A stretch of 64,000 bases of DNA, from positions 7,605,814 through 7,669,813 of the forward strand of contig CP136063.1 in NCBI GenBank assembly GCA_032622095.1, in the 5' to 3' direction. Both the position numbers and the translations under genes were made by a program. Origin of the DNA: Siphonodentalium dalli. Its lineage: Eukaryota; Mollusca; Scaphopoda; Gadilida; Siphonodentaliidae. Below the pieces are notes generated by a model, which was not told the DNA's origin, searched no databases, and saw only the letters and a list, made by a program, of their open reading frames with translations. Numbering within the stretch: the first letter of the stretch is position 1; every line of letters starts with the position of its first letter. Shown here one piece after another: positions 31,478-44,300 of the stretch.

Positions 31478-34400
31478 GATAGTCGGTCATGCGTGTGTAA
31501 GTGACACGTAATATAAGTGTTCTATCCCAATACAGGAAGGGTAAACATTTTCATGCTCGTTCACCAGTTCAAAATCCTGTTCAGTATTACGGCGGCTGCA
31601 GTTAAGCAAATTCCCACAATATTATTACCGGTAATTAATATTTTTCGCTCAGTTTCAAATTCGCGCATTCATGCAACTACAGATTGTGCCTGAATGGTTC
31701 ATACCGTCTGGTCAATTCATACCAAATGTATTGGTATTTTCGTATCAGATTATTAGGTTGTTCGATAAATAGCTAAAATTCATCATGTTCAATTGTTGTT
31801 GTTGATTGTTTTGAAACGTGTACTCTCTTATATTATCACTCCTGCGTTTATGCAAGGTATCTGGTGCTTCAAGAAGTATATATTCACTCGGTGCGTTGAA
31901 CACAGTTACTGGCCTCTGTGTGTTATAAATTTTTATATTAATGCTAATATTATGTTATATAATAATAATATATTTACACTCAAACATGCATTCGCGTTGT
32001 GGAACATGAATGCAGGACGTTGGTTTTGTGTAGACCGATTGAATCGATTCGACGATTGTTCGAAACATTATCATATTATTGTTAACTTTTCTACTGATAG
32101 AAAACTGGCACACGAAGATGGAAAAATGGATTTCACCGTGATAATGCAGTTGGGAAAGTATCACATAACACACTGGCATTCACTAGTACACTACAGTAAG
32201 GACAGTTGAGCCATACATACCAATAGGCCAAGCTGATTGCAATTGGGCCTCCCTACCAAACCTATTTTACCCCCACCAAAATCTAGTTTAGCACACATAC
32301 TATATACACCTGTAAGTAAGCCCACCCTCGAAGATAAGCCCAGTCTGGGGTTTTCACCCTAAATACAACATGGGGTGGTCCTCGTAGATAAGCCCACCCT
32401 CATTTTTGAATTGTAGAATATGAGAAGATACTCAAGCACATCTGTGCTTTCATTATTTTTTTGCAGTTGATTTTCTTAAAAATTTAAGATGAATAATAGT
32501 ACACACTTGTGTTAATTTTGTTGTGAATTATACACATCTTATTCTGTTCTTAGTTGTTGGATCAATCAGAGGCATCAAATTAATAAAGTCAAAGGATGTG
32601 TCACTTACTGTTCACCTGCATCTCACTGATTTGTTTTATAAGAATTACTAGTAGCTTGAATAAAAAGCATTAGTGTAACACAATTAACTTGTGAACTCAT
32701 CATACAACCCTATTGTGTTAAAAAATTAATCCCAAAATTTAGAACCTTATTCAAATTGATCCCAAATTTATCTGTCTATCTCTGTTTCTGGTTATTATCA
32801 TTTGATTTTATCTTCTCAATAATATAAATAAAACACATTATTTATATCTTTATTCAATATAAAACATGTTATTGTATAAAATATGAATGTAGGTTGGCAC
32901 CCGAAGACTAACTGAATGTTTGCACAGGGGGTCCTCGTGAGTAAGCCCAGTGCCACTCTTGGGAAAACACGTGCACGACCCACCACCGACGACCTTAGTG
33001 ACCGGTGTATAAAGTATTAAAATGTGTTGATTTCTCAGTAATTTAGTTCAGTGTTGACCTTTAGATGGTATGAATTTGTGATGGATATAGACATGGAAGT
33101 TATCCTAGGACAAATACAAACATTATGAATGATATTTTAAGCATTGTTGTGTGTTATATCACTACACTGATTAAAATTTCCAGTGTTTTTGGTTAAATCG
33201 ATGAGTTGCCAAGTTGAAATTTCGCGATTCAGCTGAATGAACTGTGTTAGCCAACACCCGTCTTGCAGAGATGTAGAGACAACGGGTCAGTTTTAGACGT
33301 GCGCAGACCCTGTGGCAATCACGCGTGTGTTACTGGCCGAAACTGTATGACGTGCGATCACGTAAGGACACCATGTAGGGTATTTCACTGACTATCCTTA
33401 CGCAATTGCACTCGTCCGATAAACTTGCGATAGTACCACACCCATGCAGTTTGGTGTACATATTTCATACCAACATATCATATTGATATAGTGGCAAGTG
33501 CGTCCATATGCTTGTGACATTAAATGTGGCAAGAGTCTACTAATTTGTAAGGCATTGCTATTTCCTAATTTCACAATGCATTCTAGACTTGGGATGTGTC
33601 AAGCTATCATTACGCCATTACACTTGTCCGATAAACTTCCGACATAAACACAGACATGCGTTTTTGTATATATATTTCATATCGAGCATGTGGTATTGAT
33701 ATAATGGCAAGTGCGTCCATATGCTTGCGACATAAACTATGGCAATAATCTGTTAATCCGTTAATGATATAGTTCAATCATGGCTATATCCAAATGTCAC
33801 AATGCGTCCCAAAGTAGGAATCTATCGAAATTCCGGAAGGGGTGTCCATATGGTTGCGACATTGATCAACGCATCCTAGAATACAAACTGAAAGTTATTT
33901 ATTTATGTAGTAGCACAGTTTTAAAATTATTGAAGTAGGAACGTATTGAAAAAAAAAAAAAATCCAGTCTTAAACTTATGAGATAACCAGTAATTGGGTA
34001 CAATGTTTTCGATGCTACCTGGTATGACTGCCATTAGTTTTGGTGCCAATAGTGTTTGGAGTCTTTTAAATTTAATCAAATATGACAATTATTGCAAGAA
34101 ATTTACAATAAACGACGCTAAAATGCTTAAGATTTCCATGTTTTGTGGTTAAATATATGAGTCTTGAACTTGAAATTGACGGTTCATTGCAGAAACAGAG
34201 TTAGTCAACACCCATTTTGAGACAACGGCCGAGGGGGCAGTTAGAATATGTTGGACAAGCAATTGCGTAAGGATTCTGAAAACAGTAACAACTCGCGATT
34301 GCGGTTTTGTGTATTTATTCCATCCCAAACGTGCGATATTGGTTCAATGTCAATTGCGTCCGTATGATTGCGACACACACATCGTGGTGTCCTTACTCGT

Positions 34401-34800
34401 TGCAGTCGTCCGATATCAAGACAGTAACAGTAACAGCAGTACCACACGCGTGCGGTTTTGTGTATATATTCCACACTAAGTGATGTTGATATATTTATAG
34501 AGTGTATGCATGCGTACGTATGCTTGCGACATACACTATTGTATGAGTATGTCAAACCGTTAATGGGGCTATGTTCAATCAGGGTTTGTTTTTAATGTCA
34601 CAATGCGTTCCCTAGTTGAATGTGTTGATATTCCGTGAAGTGTGCCCATATGCTTGCGACATGTAACAGGGTGTTGTTCTTTTAAACTGTGAACTGGACT
34701 GTACTATGTGAAGATGCCATGAACTCATCCGACTCCCTCCAACTTATACACATAAGCACAGGCATCTCAGAATTAGATAGGCGTTGATATGTTGGGACTA
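31478..34800. other. Copy B non-coding stretch
   Basis: This matches copy A at 7396-7881, 9240-9350 and 10886-13620, including the 212-bp repeats (33380-34680 here). No gene is supportable. The hAT-like site is empty at about 32113. Confidence 0.75.
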
Positions 34801-34931
34801 CAGTAATGCCCTAACTTATCGACTCCTTAACCACAGCAGAATTATGGACAACAACCCCTTTCAGACTAAATCCTGAAAAATTACCCATAATTCTGCTGTG
34901 GTTAAGGAGTCGATTATTTAGGGAATTACTG
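34801..34931. mobile_element. TA-flanked MITE (family M1, 131 bp)
   Basis: This is orthologous to 13621-13745. TA lies at 34799-34800 and 34932-34933. One end base differs (GGGAATTACTG instead of GGGCATTACTG). It has CTTAACCACAGCA, which the copy-A version has lost. Confidence 0.92.
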
Positions 34932-35360
34932 TATATGACAATATATCCTGAGCCATATACATCACACTCTATAATGCGGTTGTGTCACATCATGTTCTCA
35001 CTAATTATATATCACATTATCGGTGTGCATATTTCCAACGCTGCCGAATTTCAACACACAATGGAGCAAAGTAAGTTTCTTGTATCTAAGCAGGCCAGAT
35101 ATTCAGTGTTACCAACGCGTATATATTGTTAGATATATAGTGTATAGATGTTATGAGAAAAGTGTCTCACAAAAGTACACCTCTTGTAAAGTTCTCTTCG
35201 AACACGGAAAGAAATGTCATTATTTTCTGTATCGATGTCAAAGCAATTTCGACGACTTGTTTGATACCGCAGGATTATTTAAAAGCGAATATTCTTATAA
35301 GTGTACTTCGGATCGCAAACCGCCATGCATGTTCATTTAATCTACATGGGCTTTATTACG

Positions 35361-35574
35361 TTTACGTATGGTCATATTATTAAATTTAAACATACTTTAA
35401 GCCGCATTTCTTCTTTATATAGCACTGAATCACATGGGGCTCTAGTCGCTTGAAAGATTACATGTTTCTACTTACTTCTTATCCGTTGTTACTTACCTTG
35501 GAAATAGAACAACAATATGTTTACGTATGGTCATATTATTAAATTTAAACATACTTTAAGCCGCATTTCTTCTT
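35361..35574. repeat. 159-bp tandem duplication interrupted by the LINE
   Basis: The tract from TTTACGTATGGTCATATTAT to GAAATAGAACAACAATATG (35361-35519) starts again at 35520 and runs to 35574, where the LINE begins. The rest of the second unit resumes at 44008 beyond the LINE with several substitutions. Copy A has a single unit (16157-16310). Confidence 0.88.
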
Positions 35575-36005
35575 CTTTTTTTTTCCTTTTTTTTTTCTAT
35601 AAATTTTTTTTATTGAATAGCAAAACATACACGGAATATCACAGACATACATTAGCATACGATACTTCAAGGGCGAGAGGGGAAACTATCTCACTGTCAC
35701 ATGCGCACAGTCTTACACTCTTCATTCGCACCTGGTGTCATCATATAATGTTACATGGACATATACTATGTTGATATCAAATGTGGGAGATTGGACACGA
35801 TAGACGACACAGCGCTGCGAAACAGTCAGGATATGTCAAAACAGAAGATACAGCCTCGATGCCGGGGGCTATATTAATAGAGTTGTTACCCTTTGTTCTT
35901 TGTCGACAAATTATTTCGTTGTTTACGAATAATCGGTCAATGATTGGCCATGTTTCAACTTTCTATTCTACCAATATAATATTGAGATATATATCCGAAC
36001 GGCCT
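35575..36005 (-). other. LINE 3' UTR and A-rich tail
   Basis: The stretch follows the ORF2 stop on the minus strand and has no reading frame of note. The terminal A-rich tail is interrupted by a few other bases. Confidence 0.75.
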
Positions 36006-39000
36006 TTAAAGTGTTGTATCAAGCGCTCGTTTCATTAGAAGCCACTTGGTATCGAACATATTACGTTCAAGTCTGCAGTATGCATTGTATTTTTCGCATT
36101 TATACCTAAAGTTAAATTCTGCAATTAAAGCATTCATAGACAATTCAGCCGTTGTAAATTTTGTTTTGTAAATATAGTTTTTAATAATCAAAATTAAATA
36201 ATTTGTTATGTTATCAGTTTGATTGCTCATGTTTCCAAGCGTCATTGTCTTTTTTGTTAAAGGAATGACGAAATTGTTTGATATTGTCCATTTGGAAAGC
36301 TTGTCTAGGAATGATTGAACATGCGGACACTCCCAAAATATGTGGCATATCGTTTCTTGTGTTTGACATCGGTTGCAAAGATCGTTTTGTCTAATCTTGG
36401 CCAGTTTTAGAAATTTATTGGTGGCTAAAATTCTACAGTTTATACGAAATTGAAGCCAGTGTAATTTAGTGTCAGACGTGGACTGGAATGGGGCCTTGAA
36501 GCAAATATCCCATGGAATGTTGTACTCGCCTAGTTTGGATTCCCATTTCGAGCACACGTCCAGTTTCTTGTTTCTCGACACTATACAGTTGTAAAAATCG
36601 CGCCCACCTTTCGCATTGCGTAATAATAATATGTAATTACTTGGGAGGATTGGTGCCATCAGCGGATTATTAGGTTGTTTAAGGGTTTTGACACTTTTTT
36701 CTGCTTGTCGAAGAAGTGCATGCAATGTGATGAAATCTGTTCGGCCATTAAATGTCGATAAGAGGGAATGTCTAGTGTGAAATGTGCCATCAGTCTGGAA
36801 AAGATCGTTAACGAAAATGATTCCATGTCCTCTCCATGTCCGTATATTTAGTGTCGAGCGATTTATTTTAAAACGTTCATTATTCCATAAAATTGAAGAC
36901 AGTAAGGGTAGGGTCTCTTTTTCTGCTACCAATAGCTCAGACCAGGCGATAAGGACATCTCTCCAGAAAGGATTCTGGATGCGGGCAGAATATAGCTTTA
37001 AGTATTGGCCTCCATATGCAAGAAAGAGGGGATCTTCGTCTATTGTTAAATCTACAAGGGGGTGCCATTTCGGCCGTTTCAGTATAATTCGGCGGATCCA
37101 TGTTATCTTCATAGATGAATTGAAAGCTTCGACATCAACCATTTTCAGGCCCCCTGCTTCGAATTTTTGGCAGAGTTGGGTCCTTTTAACTCTGTCTCGT
37201 TTTCCTCCCCAAACAAAGTTAAACAGAATCGTTTTTAAATTTAAAAAAAATGATGCTGTCGGGTTGGGAAGAGACTGAAATAGGTGGGTTATTTTTGGCA
37301 GTATAAGAGATTTTATTACCGTGATTCTACCCAAAGGAGTCAATAGCCTATGTCCCCATGATTTTATCAGGGTCTTAATATCGGATAGCTTTGAGTCGTA
37401 GTTATCTAATATTTGATCAAGGTTGGTATTAAATTTGATCCCTAATAGAGTAAAGGAGTTGGTGAATTGTACATGTAGTTCAGGGCATATGTTGTGTGTA
37501 TTTCCCTTCAGAGCCCCAATCAACGATGCCTGACATTTGCTGTGGTTGATATTCAGTCCTGACACCGAGGCGAATTTGTCTAATGTACTATAAGATTCTA
37601 ATAGACTTTCCTGACTGCCATCGAGGATCAGCGTTGTATCGTCTGCGTACTGTGTTATTTTATATTCTAAACCGCCGAGGATTATTCCTTTAATTTTAGT
37701 GTTTTGTCTCATTAGGATACCTAGAATTTCTGCACAAATTAAAAAAATATAAGGTGAAATAGGATCACCCTGCCGACAGCCTCTGAATAGATTGAAACTT
37801 TGGGAAATATGCCCGTTTATGAGAATTGAAGAGGATATATTATTGTAGAAAATGGATATCCAAGACTTGATTGATTCACCAAAATTAAAAAAATCTAGGC
37901 ACTCATGTATGAATGACCATGATACAGAGTCGAAGGCCTTTTCAAAATCTATTAATAGCAGCATTCCTGGTTTTGATTCTTGCTCTGTTTTTTGAAGAAT
38001 GTCGTATATGAGTCTGGTGTTGTCTCCAATAAATCTATTTGAGAGGAAGCCTGTTTGATCGGGGTCTATTATTATCGGTAAAACTTTTTTCAGTCTATCT
38101 GCTATGCAAGCTGATGCTAGTTTATATTCAACAGTGAGATTGGGCGCCAGTTTTTTAGGAGTTGCCTGTCTTTGTCTTTCTTTGGAATAAGAGTGATCAA
38201 GCCCTGTTTTTGTGTAATGGACAGCTCCCCGGTTGCAATTGATTCATTTAGGGATTCCAAGAGAATGGGACCTACATCTACCCAAAAGAATTTGAAGAAT
38301 TCTACTGTGTAGCCATCTGGACCAGGACTTTTGCCGTTCTTTGTTCGTTTCAACGCAGAAGTTAGTTCATTAAGGGTTAGGGTGCCTTCTAAGCTTTCAG
38401 ATTGTTCGGGGGATAGCCTGGGGACATTTTCGTTACGGATGATTTCGTTGATTTGTTGCTTATGGACCGGTCGGTGTGAGTAAAGAGTTTTGTAAAAGCT
38501 ACGCGCCTCATTGATGATTTCTGTCTGGGACCATAAGGTGTTGCCTGAGTTATCGTTAAGGGATGCTATTGTCTTAGATACATAATTCCTTTTTTCTAAA
38601 TTAAGAAAGTATTTAGTAGGTTTTTCGCCTTGTTCGACCCATTGAGCACGTGACCGGATCATGGCTCCGCGAATATTATCTTTTCTCCTATTTTGAATTT
38701 TTGAATCTAATTCGTCAAGTTTTCGTAAAAGGGAACTTTTTTCTTCGAGACTGTTGTCAGACTGATCAATTTTCAATTCAATTTCTTTTCGATCACAAAT
38801 GAGCTTATTTTCTCTGAGCTTTGATTCTCGTTTGCGTTTGGATGAGAACTGAATTGTCGCACCACGAATGTCTAGTAGCATTGCGTCAAGGAATAGTTGT
38901 TTAGTGATCGTGTAGGGTTTTCGACAGGGGGTGCCATCTGGCTGTGTGATGCCATATCTAACTTTATTCTCATGTATGATTGTTTTTACAGTCGATGCAT

Positions 39001-39814
39001 ATTCTGTTTCGTACAGTAGGGAGTTATTAAATTTCCAAAATCCGGGTCCCCTTTCCGAGTTATTAATTTTGAGTGTGAGATTAATCATGGAGTGGTCAGA
39101 TCTATAAGCAGGTAAAATGTCTGGGTCAGTTTCGAGTAAACTTAAAAGATCTGAAGAGATCATAAAAAAGTCCAACCTTGCCATTTTAATTGGGGATTTT
39201 CTTCGCCAAGTATATCGTCTTTCATTTTTATTTTTCAATCTCCATGGGTCCACGAGTTCGAGGCTGGCGGCAAGATTTTTCAGTGCGTCTTTTGCGTTTG
39301 GATTATTAATGTTGTTGTAATTGAAGGTATCAAGTTCTTGATCTTGCGAGATGTTCCAGTCACCACATATGATTATTTGAGTATTACCGATGTCTAAAAG
39401 CAGTTTGTTGATATTTTTATAAAAAGTTGGATTATCGTCATTCGGGCCATAGATTGTCACGAGACTGAATCTAATTTTTTCGATCGATATATCTAATATA
39501 ATGTAGTTCCCTTCTGAATCCCGTGTCGTGTCATGTATTTCAAATTCGAAGTTATTATTATAGAGGAATGCCACCCCACGGGATTGAGACGAGTAAGAGG
39601 CCATTACTGTTTTGAATCCCCATTCTGCTTCAATGTATTTTTCCATGGCTTTGGTGAAATGAGTGTCCTGTAGACAATATATTGAAGCTTTTTTATCTCG
39701 AAGGTGATGGAACATATCTCGGCGTTTTTCGTTTTGGTTAAGCCCTCGGCAGTTTAGAGAAATTATTTCGATATTAGACATAGGAAAGTACAAGTACGCA
39801 GACGTATCGGCCAA
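36006..39814 (-). pseudogene. LINE ORF2: APE endonuclease, reverse transcriptase and zinc knuckle (one frameshift)
   Basis: The first part (39814 to 38117) carries the APE-type endonuclease: SLNCRGL, CLQDTH (usual catalytic Glu replaced by Asp at residue 50), YGPN (122-125), GDWN (151-154), RSDH (238-241). It then runs to RT block GKSPGPDG and WRPISLLNIN, where a TAG stops it. The minus-strand frame continues after a shift of one or two bases (or a 7-base loss) near 38118-38135. The second part (37964 to 36006) has motif A IDFEKAFDS, GCRQGDPISP, YADD (106-109) and a C-terminal CNRC...H...C knuckle. It nicks target DNA and copies element RNA. The M at residue 12 (MSNIEII) may be the real start. 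All RT motifs are intact. Confidence 0.93.
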
Positions 39815-39942
39815 TCTCCATGCAACATATTATTAACAAGTATATATGTAATGCATATATAGAATGATGTGTATACACAATATAAATGGTACCAGTTTCA
39901 GCAGACACACTCTGGGGAGGGGGGTAGGTAATAACATATATA

Positions 39943-42650
39943 TGTACAAATGATATAACAATACAAATAGTCCGGCATGTGGGCGACATTTTTAATGGCC
40001 TCCACCCGCCCTTCAGGACAGACCACAAACTTCAATTTTGTATATACATTTTAAGCAAAGGTAACAAGTGGTGTAACGCCATGCATAGGCAGAATTGAGA
40101 TTTGTGTCGATAGAGTTATCCCTCGTCGATCGATTACAATTTATCACATTTTTAATATCGAGAATTTTGGAATCAACTCGAGCAAATTTGATGGCATTAG
40201 AACTATACCTACCGCATATGAATCGTGGATGGCAATAGGTGTGTTGCTCGATGGTATCTACTGAAATGATTTAAGTATCATAGCGTATTATGGCGGCTAT
40301 CTGAATTATTGTCACAAACGCAGTGGCCTGTAACGCGCTTCACCCCCACCCCCGCGCAGCCCAATCTGCTGTCCCCAAGCACGCGCCCGCGCTACGTCAA
40401 GGGCACTATACATAGGTATTTGCATAGTACCACCACCGCAAAGCAGGCGCGCATGTGGGGACCCCGCCAATGGGCAGCGCAAAGGTGATGGCAGCGGATC
40501 GCCCTACAGGTCCCTGTACATCAATACGTTCTCGGTTAGATGCATGTATATATACACATTTTGGTGCAGGGACTATATGCGCTTTTATTTTGAGTGGGTT
40601 ATACACTCTTCCTGACTACATTTACCATTTATACACATAATCATACGTAATGTATTTGGTTGATTTGTGTGTAAATATAAGACATGCAGATTATAGTTAT
40701 GTCTGCCTTATATACAATGAAAGTCTATAATTATACGAATCGTTAAGGTGTAAATCGTAAGGTTTATTATCAGGCTGTAAGGGCCTTTAAGTGGCAAATC
40801 TAGTTCATAGCCTTTCTTTTTGCATGTGGAAATAACGAATCTGAGTGTATTGCAACAATTGTTTCATAGATTGGTTTTGATATTCATATATAGCTTTAAA
40901 CTTTCTTGTCTGTTGTTGTGATGTTGCAATGCGTATGACAAGTTATAATCCCTGCAGCACAATGTGCACATTAGTTCGAGAATGTATGTGGTATCGACTG
41001 GGCCAGGAGGCACACGACGTCCCACGCAGCCGGCATCACATGGTATTCCCGGCCTGGGTCCAGGCTAACATATGCTAATATACTTCAATACATAATTATG
41101 GTTAAAAATACATACTGAAATACACAAATCAAAATGCATATAATCAATCACATGTTTACCATTATTTGGACCCATAATATACATGGAATATTCCTAACAG
41201 GAGAACAACAATTTTTTTTCCGGGTTGAAGAAGTTGACACAAGTGTATAATAAAAGATTAATGTGGAGTATGGTTGACCATAAAGTGGTTCCGCTCATTA
41301 AGTGTTGTTGATGAGAAATTTTCTTGCAGTTATGGTGGTTTTGACGTTTGTCCATTATTTTAGTATTGTTTCATTTAAACTGATACTTTTAGTGGGTAAT
41401 TGTTATCTGAGTGTCGTTGTATATAACCAAAGGAAATATTTCCCTGCCCCGGAGGCTGTCCTCTGTATTTTTGGACTGGGACGAAAACTCAAGGAATTTA
41501 CAATCTGTTCATGATAAATATGGCATATTTCTAAGGCATACCACGAAGATAGGTGTGGATTTGGAGCATAGATATTTATGTACATGTATCAAACCTGGTT
41601 ACAAACACTATACATAAAACTTTAAATAATGCATTCTGAAATCATGAATACCTCCTAAAATTCATATATGCGGTTGGTAATATACTATAATTCATAATCC
41701 GATAGGATATGAGGGTAGAATGTCTATGTAAACATTTTTTTATTGGTCGTCTTATAATATTTATGTTTATAACTCGAGCCCGTGGGGAACACATGCATCT
41801 TAGAGGGGTATACAGCACGCTAACTTCACATGTTATTGACTGGTTTTGGGGTATTGCGCGAGTCGATATCATTTTCAAACATATACATGATATATAATAA
41901 TATACGATAAGACTATAATTTAGCGTACATTCGTAGATAGGTTTTAAAACGCTAATATTTTCATGCGATTTATAGATTGAAATTCATTTATGAGGCGCAA
42001 GGGGAGAACACACGCTGCATACGTTCCTGAATGCATAATTATAGTATTGTGTATGCTTTTGAGCGTGCATCTTGTGATGAGCTCTGTTTAGCTGACCTAG
42101 TTACAATCATGTTTGACACAGTCGATATGTTGTTGGGCATTACGGGGACAAAACGTTTATTTGTCACTATATGTTATTGGCTTTGTGAGAGAAACTGATT
42201 GCGATTATTGAGAATTTCTGGATGTGTTTGGACAAAATTAATGTTATTCTTTCGGACCTATACTGTGGGTGATGTATACTGAGTTCGACGGTTATGTAGC
42301 GGAATTGGGGCAACTTGTTTTTCGATATGGAATGGAATATTTACCATGAAGGTAGGATAAGCTTGTCAAAGCACAGTCCTCATAAGTGCGACACCCATCG
42401 ACTGATAGTTTGAACAATAATGCTAATTGATATTTACCAACAACAGTACTGTATGTCTGGTATGTATAGTATAATATTAGATTCGTGGTAAACAGCAGCA
42501 CACATGATTACTCAACATCCCAATAGCTATAACACATCGAAGGACCGCGATTTAAGGAGTTGTGGTGTGTGAAGGGACGTTTAATCCAATGGGGGTTATG
42601 GTCTTATGGACATAGCATATTGTGTATAATGCAGCAAAATTTCAAAAATT
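39943..42650. other. Probable nested insertion between LINE ORF2 and ORF1
   Basis: ORF1 and ORF2 are 2.9 kb apart, far more than usual for L1/Tx1 elements. ATAACATATATA occurs at 39931-39942 and again at 42651-42662. Removing one copy and the DNA between leaves a spacer of about 170 bp. The segment has no recognisable protein, no terminal inverted repeat and no A-tail. It includes a GC-rich patch at 40330-40500. The repeat is AT-rich and could be chance, so the exact limits are inference. Confidence 0.5.
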
Positions 42651-42702
42651 ATAACATATATACATTTGTAAATTATCCAATTTTGGCTACTACTTGTTTC
42701 AA

Positions 42703-43705
42703 TTACAAATTGATGTCCATGTGCTGTTCCCTTTGATTATGTGTTCGTCCTTTGATTATAGCATCAGGTTCATCTTCAGTGCGAAATTTGGTTATGGAAT
42801 CATCGATTTTCTTCACGTATAGTTTTCCATTTTGTATCCAGGAATTTTTAATTTTATCTGAGTTATGGGCTTTTCTGAGTAGTTGACTGTTCAGTTGTGT
42901 CGCATCCTCCACAATAGTAAATCCAGTTCCTTTTAGTGATTTTCGATTTTGAATAACATTGTTCTTGTACCTACGCATTGCAAATTTAACAAGGATTGCT
43001 CGCGGTTTGGTTCTTGGGTCGGAATTGGATCCAGGTGCTATTTTCCTTCCCACTCTATGAGCAATAGCAATATGCTTCATTTTTAGGTTGAGGTTGAGCT
43101 TTGTATTCAGAAAGTTTAGTGTGGTTTTCTCACAATCATCTAATGTTTCGTGGTTTTGGTCGTTGATGCCGAATATTCGCACACTATCCTTGCGGCCTTG
43201 CTGCTCCAGATCATTGATATTCCATTTATTGTTTTCAATTTGAAGTTTTTGCTCATCAATTATGGATATTAGTGATTTCTTTTCGTCATTCCAAGTTTTC
43301 AGCTTCAATTCAAAGAATTCAGTTTGGTCGTTCAATATTTTCTTCATTTCTTCTTTGAACTTTTTCATTGTATTGTTTATTTCCTCAGCATGAGACTTTT
43401 GACCTGTGGTCATTTGTGTGTGATGGTTTTCCCAAACAGTTGCCAATGAATCAATTTTTGCAGCAAGAGAAGCCATCTGGGTATTAATAGTGTTCGATGG
43501 GGAGATATCTGTAGCTTTAGGCTCAGGGTTGTCGACGATTGGTGAGGGTGGTGGTTTCGCTTTATCTTTGTTTATGAATTCCTGTATAGTCATCTGTTTT
43601 TTTTTATTCAGAATTGAAGGTGTCATCATTTGATGAACCTGTAGAGTTTTGATTTTCAGCATCGTTTTTGGAATGTTTTTTGTTGTTTTTACGTTTATTT
43701 GCCAT
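42703..43705 (-). pseudogene. LINE ORF1 (RNA-binding chaperone type), frameshifted near its start
   Basis: The main frame (43662 to 42703) gives 319 residues with a coiled-coil-prone middle (about 60-155, rich in K, E and Q). An RRM-like region follows (SVRIFGIND near 170), and then a C-terminal domain (IAIAHRVGRK, PRAILVKF). This is the L1 ORF1p/transposase-22 layout, a trimeric RNA-binding protein that packages element RNA. A better start, MANKRKNNKKHSKND, lies at 43705 in another frame. The two frames meet at a run of nine T (43597-43605), so a one-base slip there has probably broken the N-terminus. Otherwise the protein looks whole. Confidence 0.88.
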
Positions 43706-43994
43706 CTTTGATTCGGTAAGAAACACTTGAGTTTATTTGTTTACCTTGGATTCAATATGGCGGCCGAAGGACGGGATGGAGGCTCTAGCGATTTTTTTCA
43801 ACTCACATAACAATTTTTCGTTGATCCGCCGATAGTTTCATTAATTCGTCTCGAACATCGGTTCCTGGTAGTAATTGGTGTGGATCTAGTTGAATTCTTC
43901 ACCTACATTTGGCGTTTTTAATGTTTATTTATGTAGAAATCGAGGACGGATTTTTCTAACATGTCAGCCTCGACGCGCATACCGGAAGTCCTAT
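43706..43994 (-). other. LINE 5' UTR
   Basis: About 290 bp precede ORF1 up to the target-site duplication. It is somewhat richer in GC than the 3' end (for example GATGGAGGCTCTAGCG at 43776). It probably contains the internal Pol II promoter, but no motif is diagnostic. Confidence 0.55.
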
Positions 43995-44300
43995 CGCATT
44001 TCTTCTTTATATCGCACTGAATCACATGGGGCTCTAGTCGCTTGACAGATTACATGTTTCTACTTACTTCTCATCCGTTATTACTTACCTTGGAAATAGA
44101 ACAACAATATGTTTATCATATTATCATGGAAAACACGGCAGCACTCGATCGACGGTGATACAATGATTCACATAATCGGGGTCAAACAAGGAAGACATGT
44201 TCCACAGTGCAATGTTCATTTTAGTCAGAAAACAAACACTTGGTGGAAGCTACAAGAACAAGCGGGTTGTAAGTTGCCAACTAGTTACGGAAGGAATTTA
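43995..44300. repeat. Dispersed repeat R4, copy flanking the LINE
   Basis: This is the continuation of the interrupted second unit of the 159-bp duplication and of the R4 repeat, ending with the GTTGCCAACTAGTTACGGAA box as at 16190-16500. Confidence 0.8.

Larger units (their letters stand above)
35562..44007 (-). mobile_element. L1/Tx1-type LINE with target-site duplications
   Basis: The element at 35575-43994 lies on the minus strand. CGCATTTCTTCTT is present at both edges (35562-35574 and 43995-44007) and once in the empty site of copy A, so it is the target-site duplication. An A-rich tail (T-runs at 35575-35616 on the plus strand) marks the 3' end. ORF1 and ORF2 are both present, each with one frameshift, so the copy is young but inactive. 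Its 8.4 kb is long for the family. A probable nested insertion (39943-42650) explains the excess. Confidence 0.93.

Noticed and set aside
35023-35340. 105-codon frame with several Cys (KYTSCKVLF, GKKCHYF) as a THAP/transposase relic
   Set aside because: The resemblance is too short and weak. Copy A has the frame broken, and no domain can be assigned.
36784-37278. 164-codon plus-strand frame
   Set aside because: It lies antisense within the LINE reverse transcriptase, which carries the real motifs.
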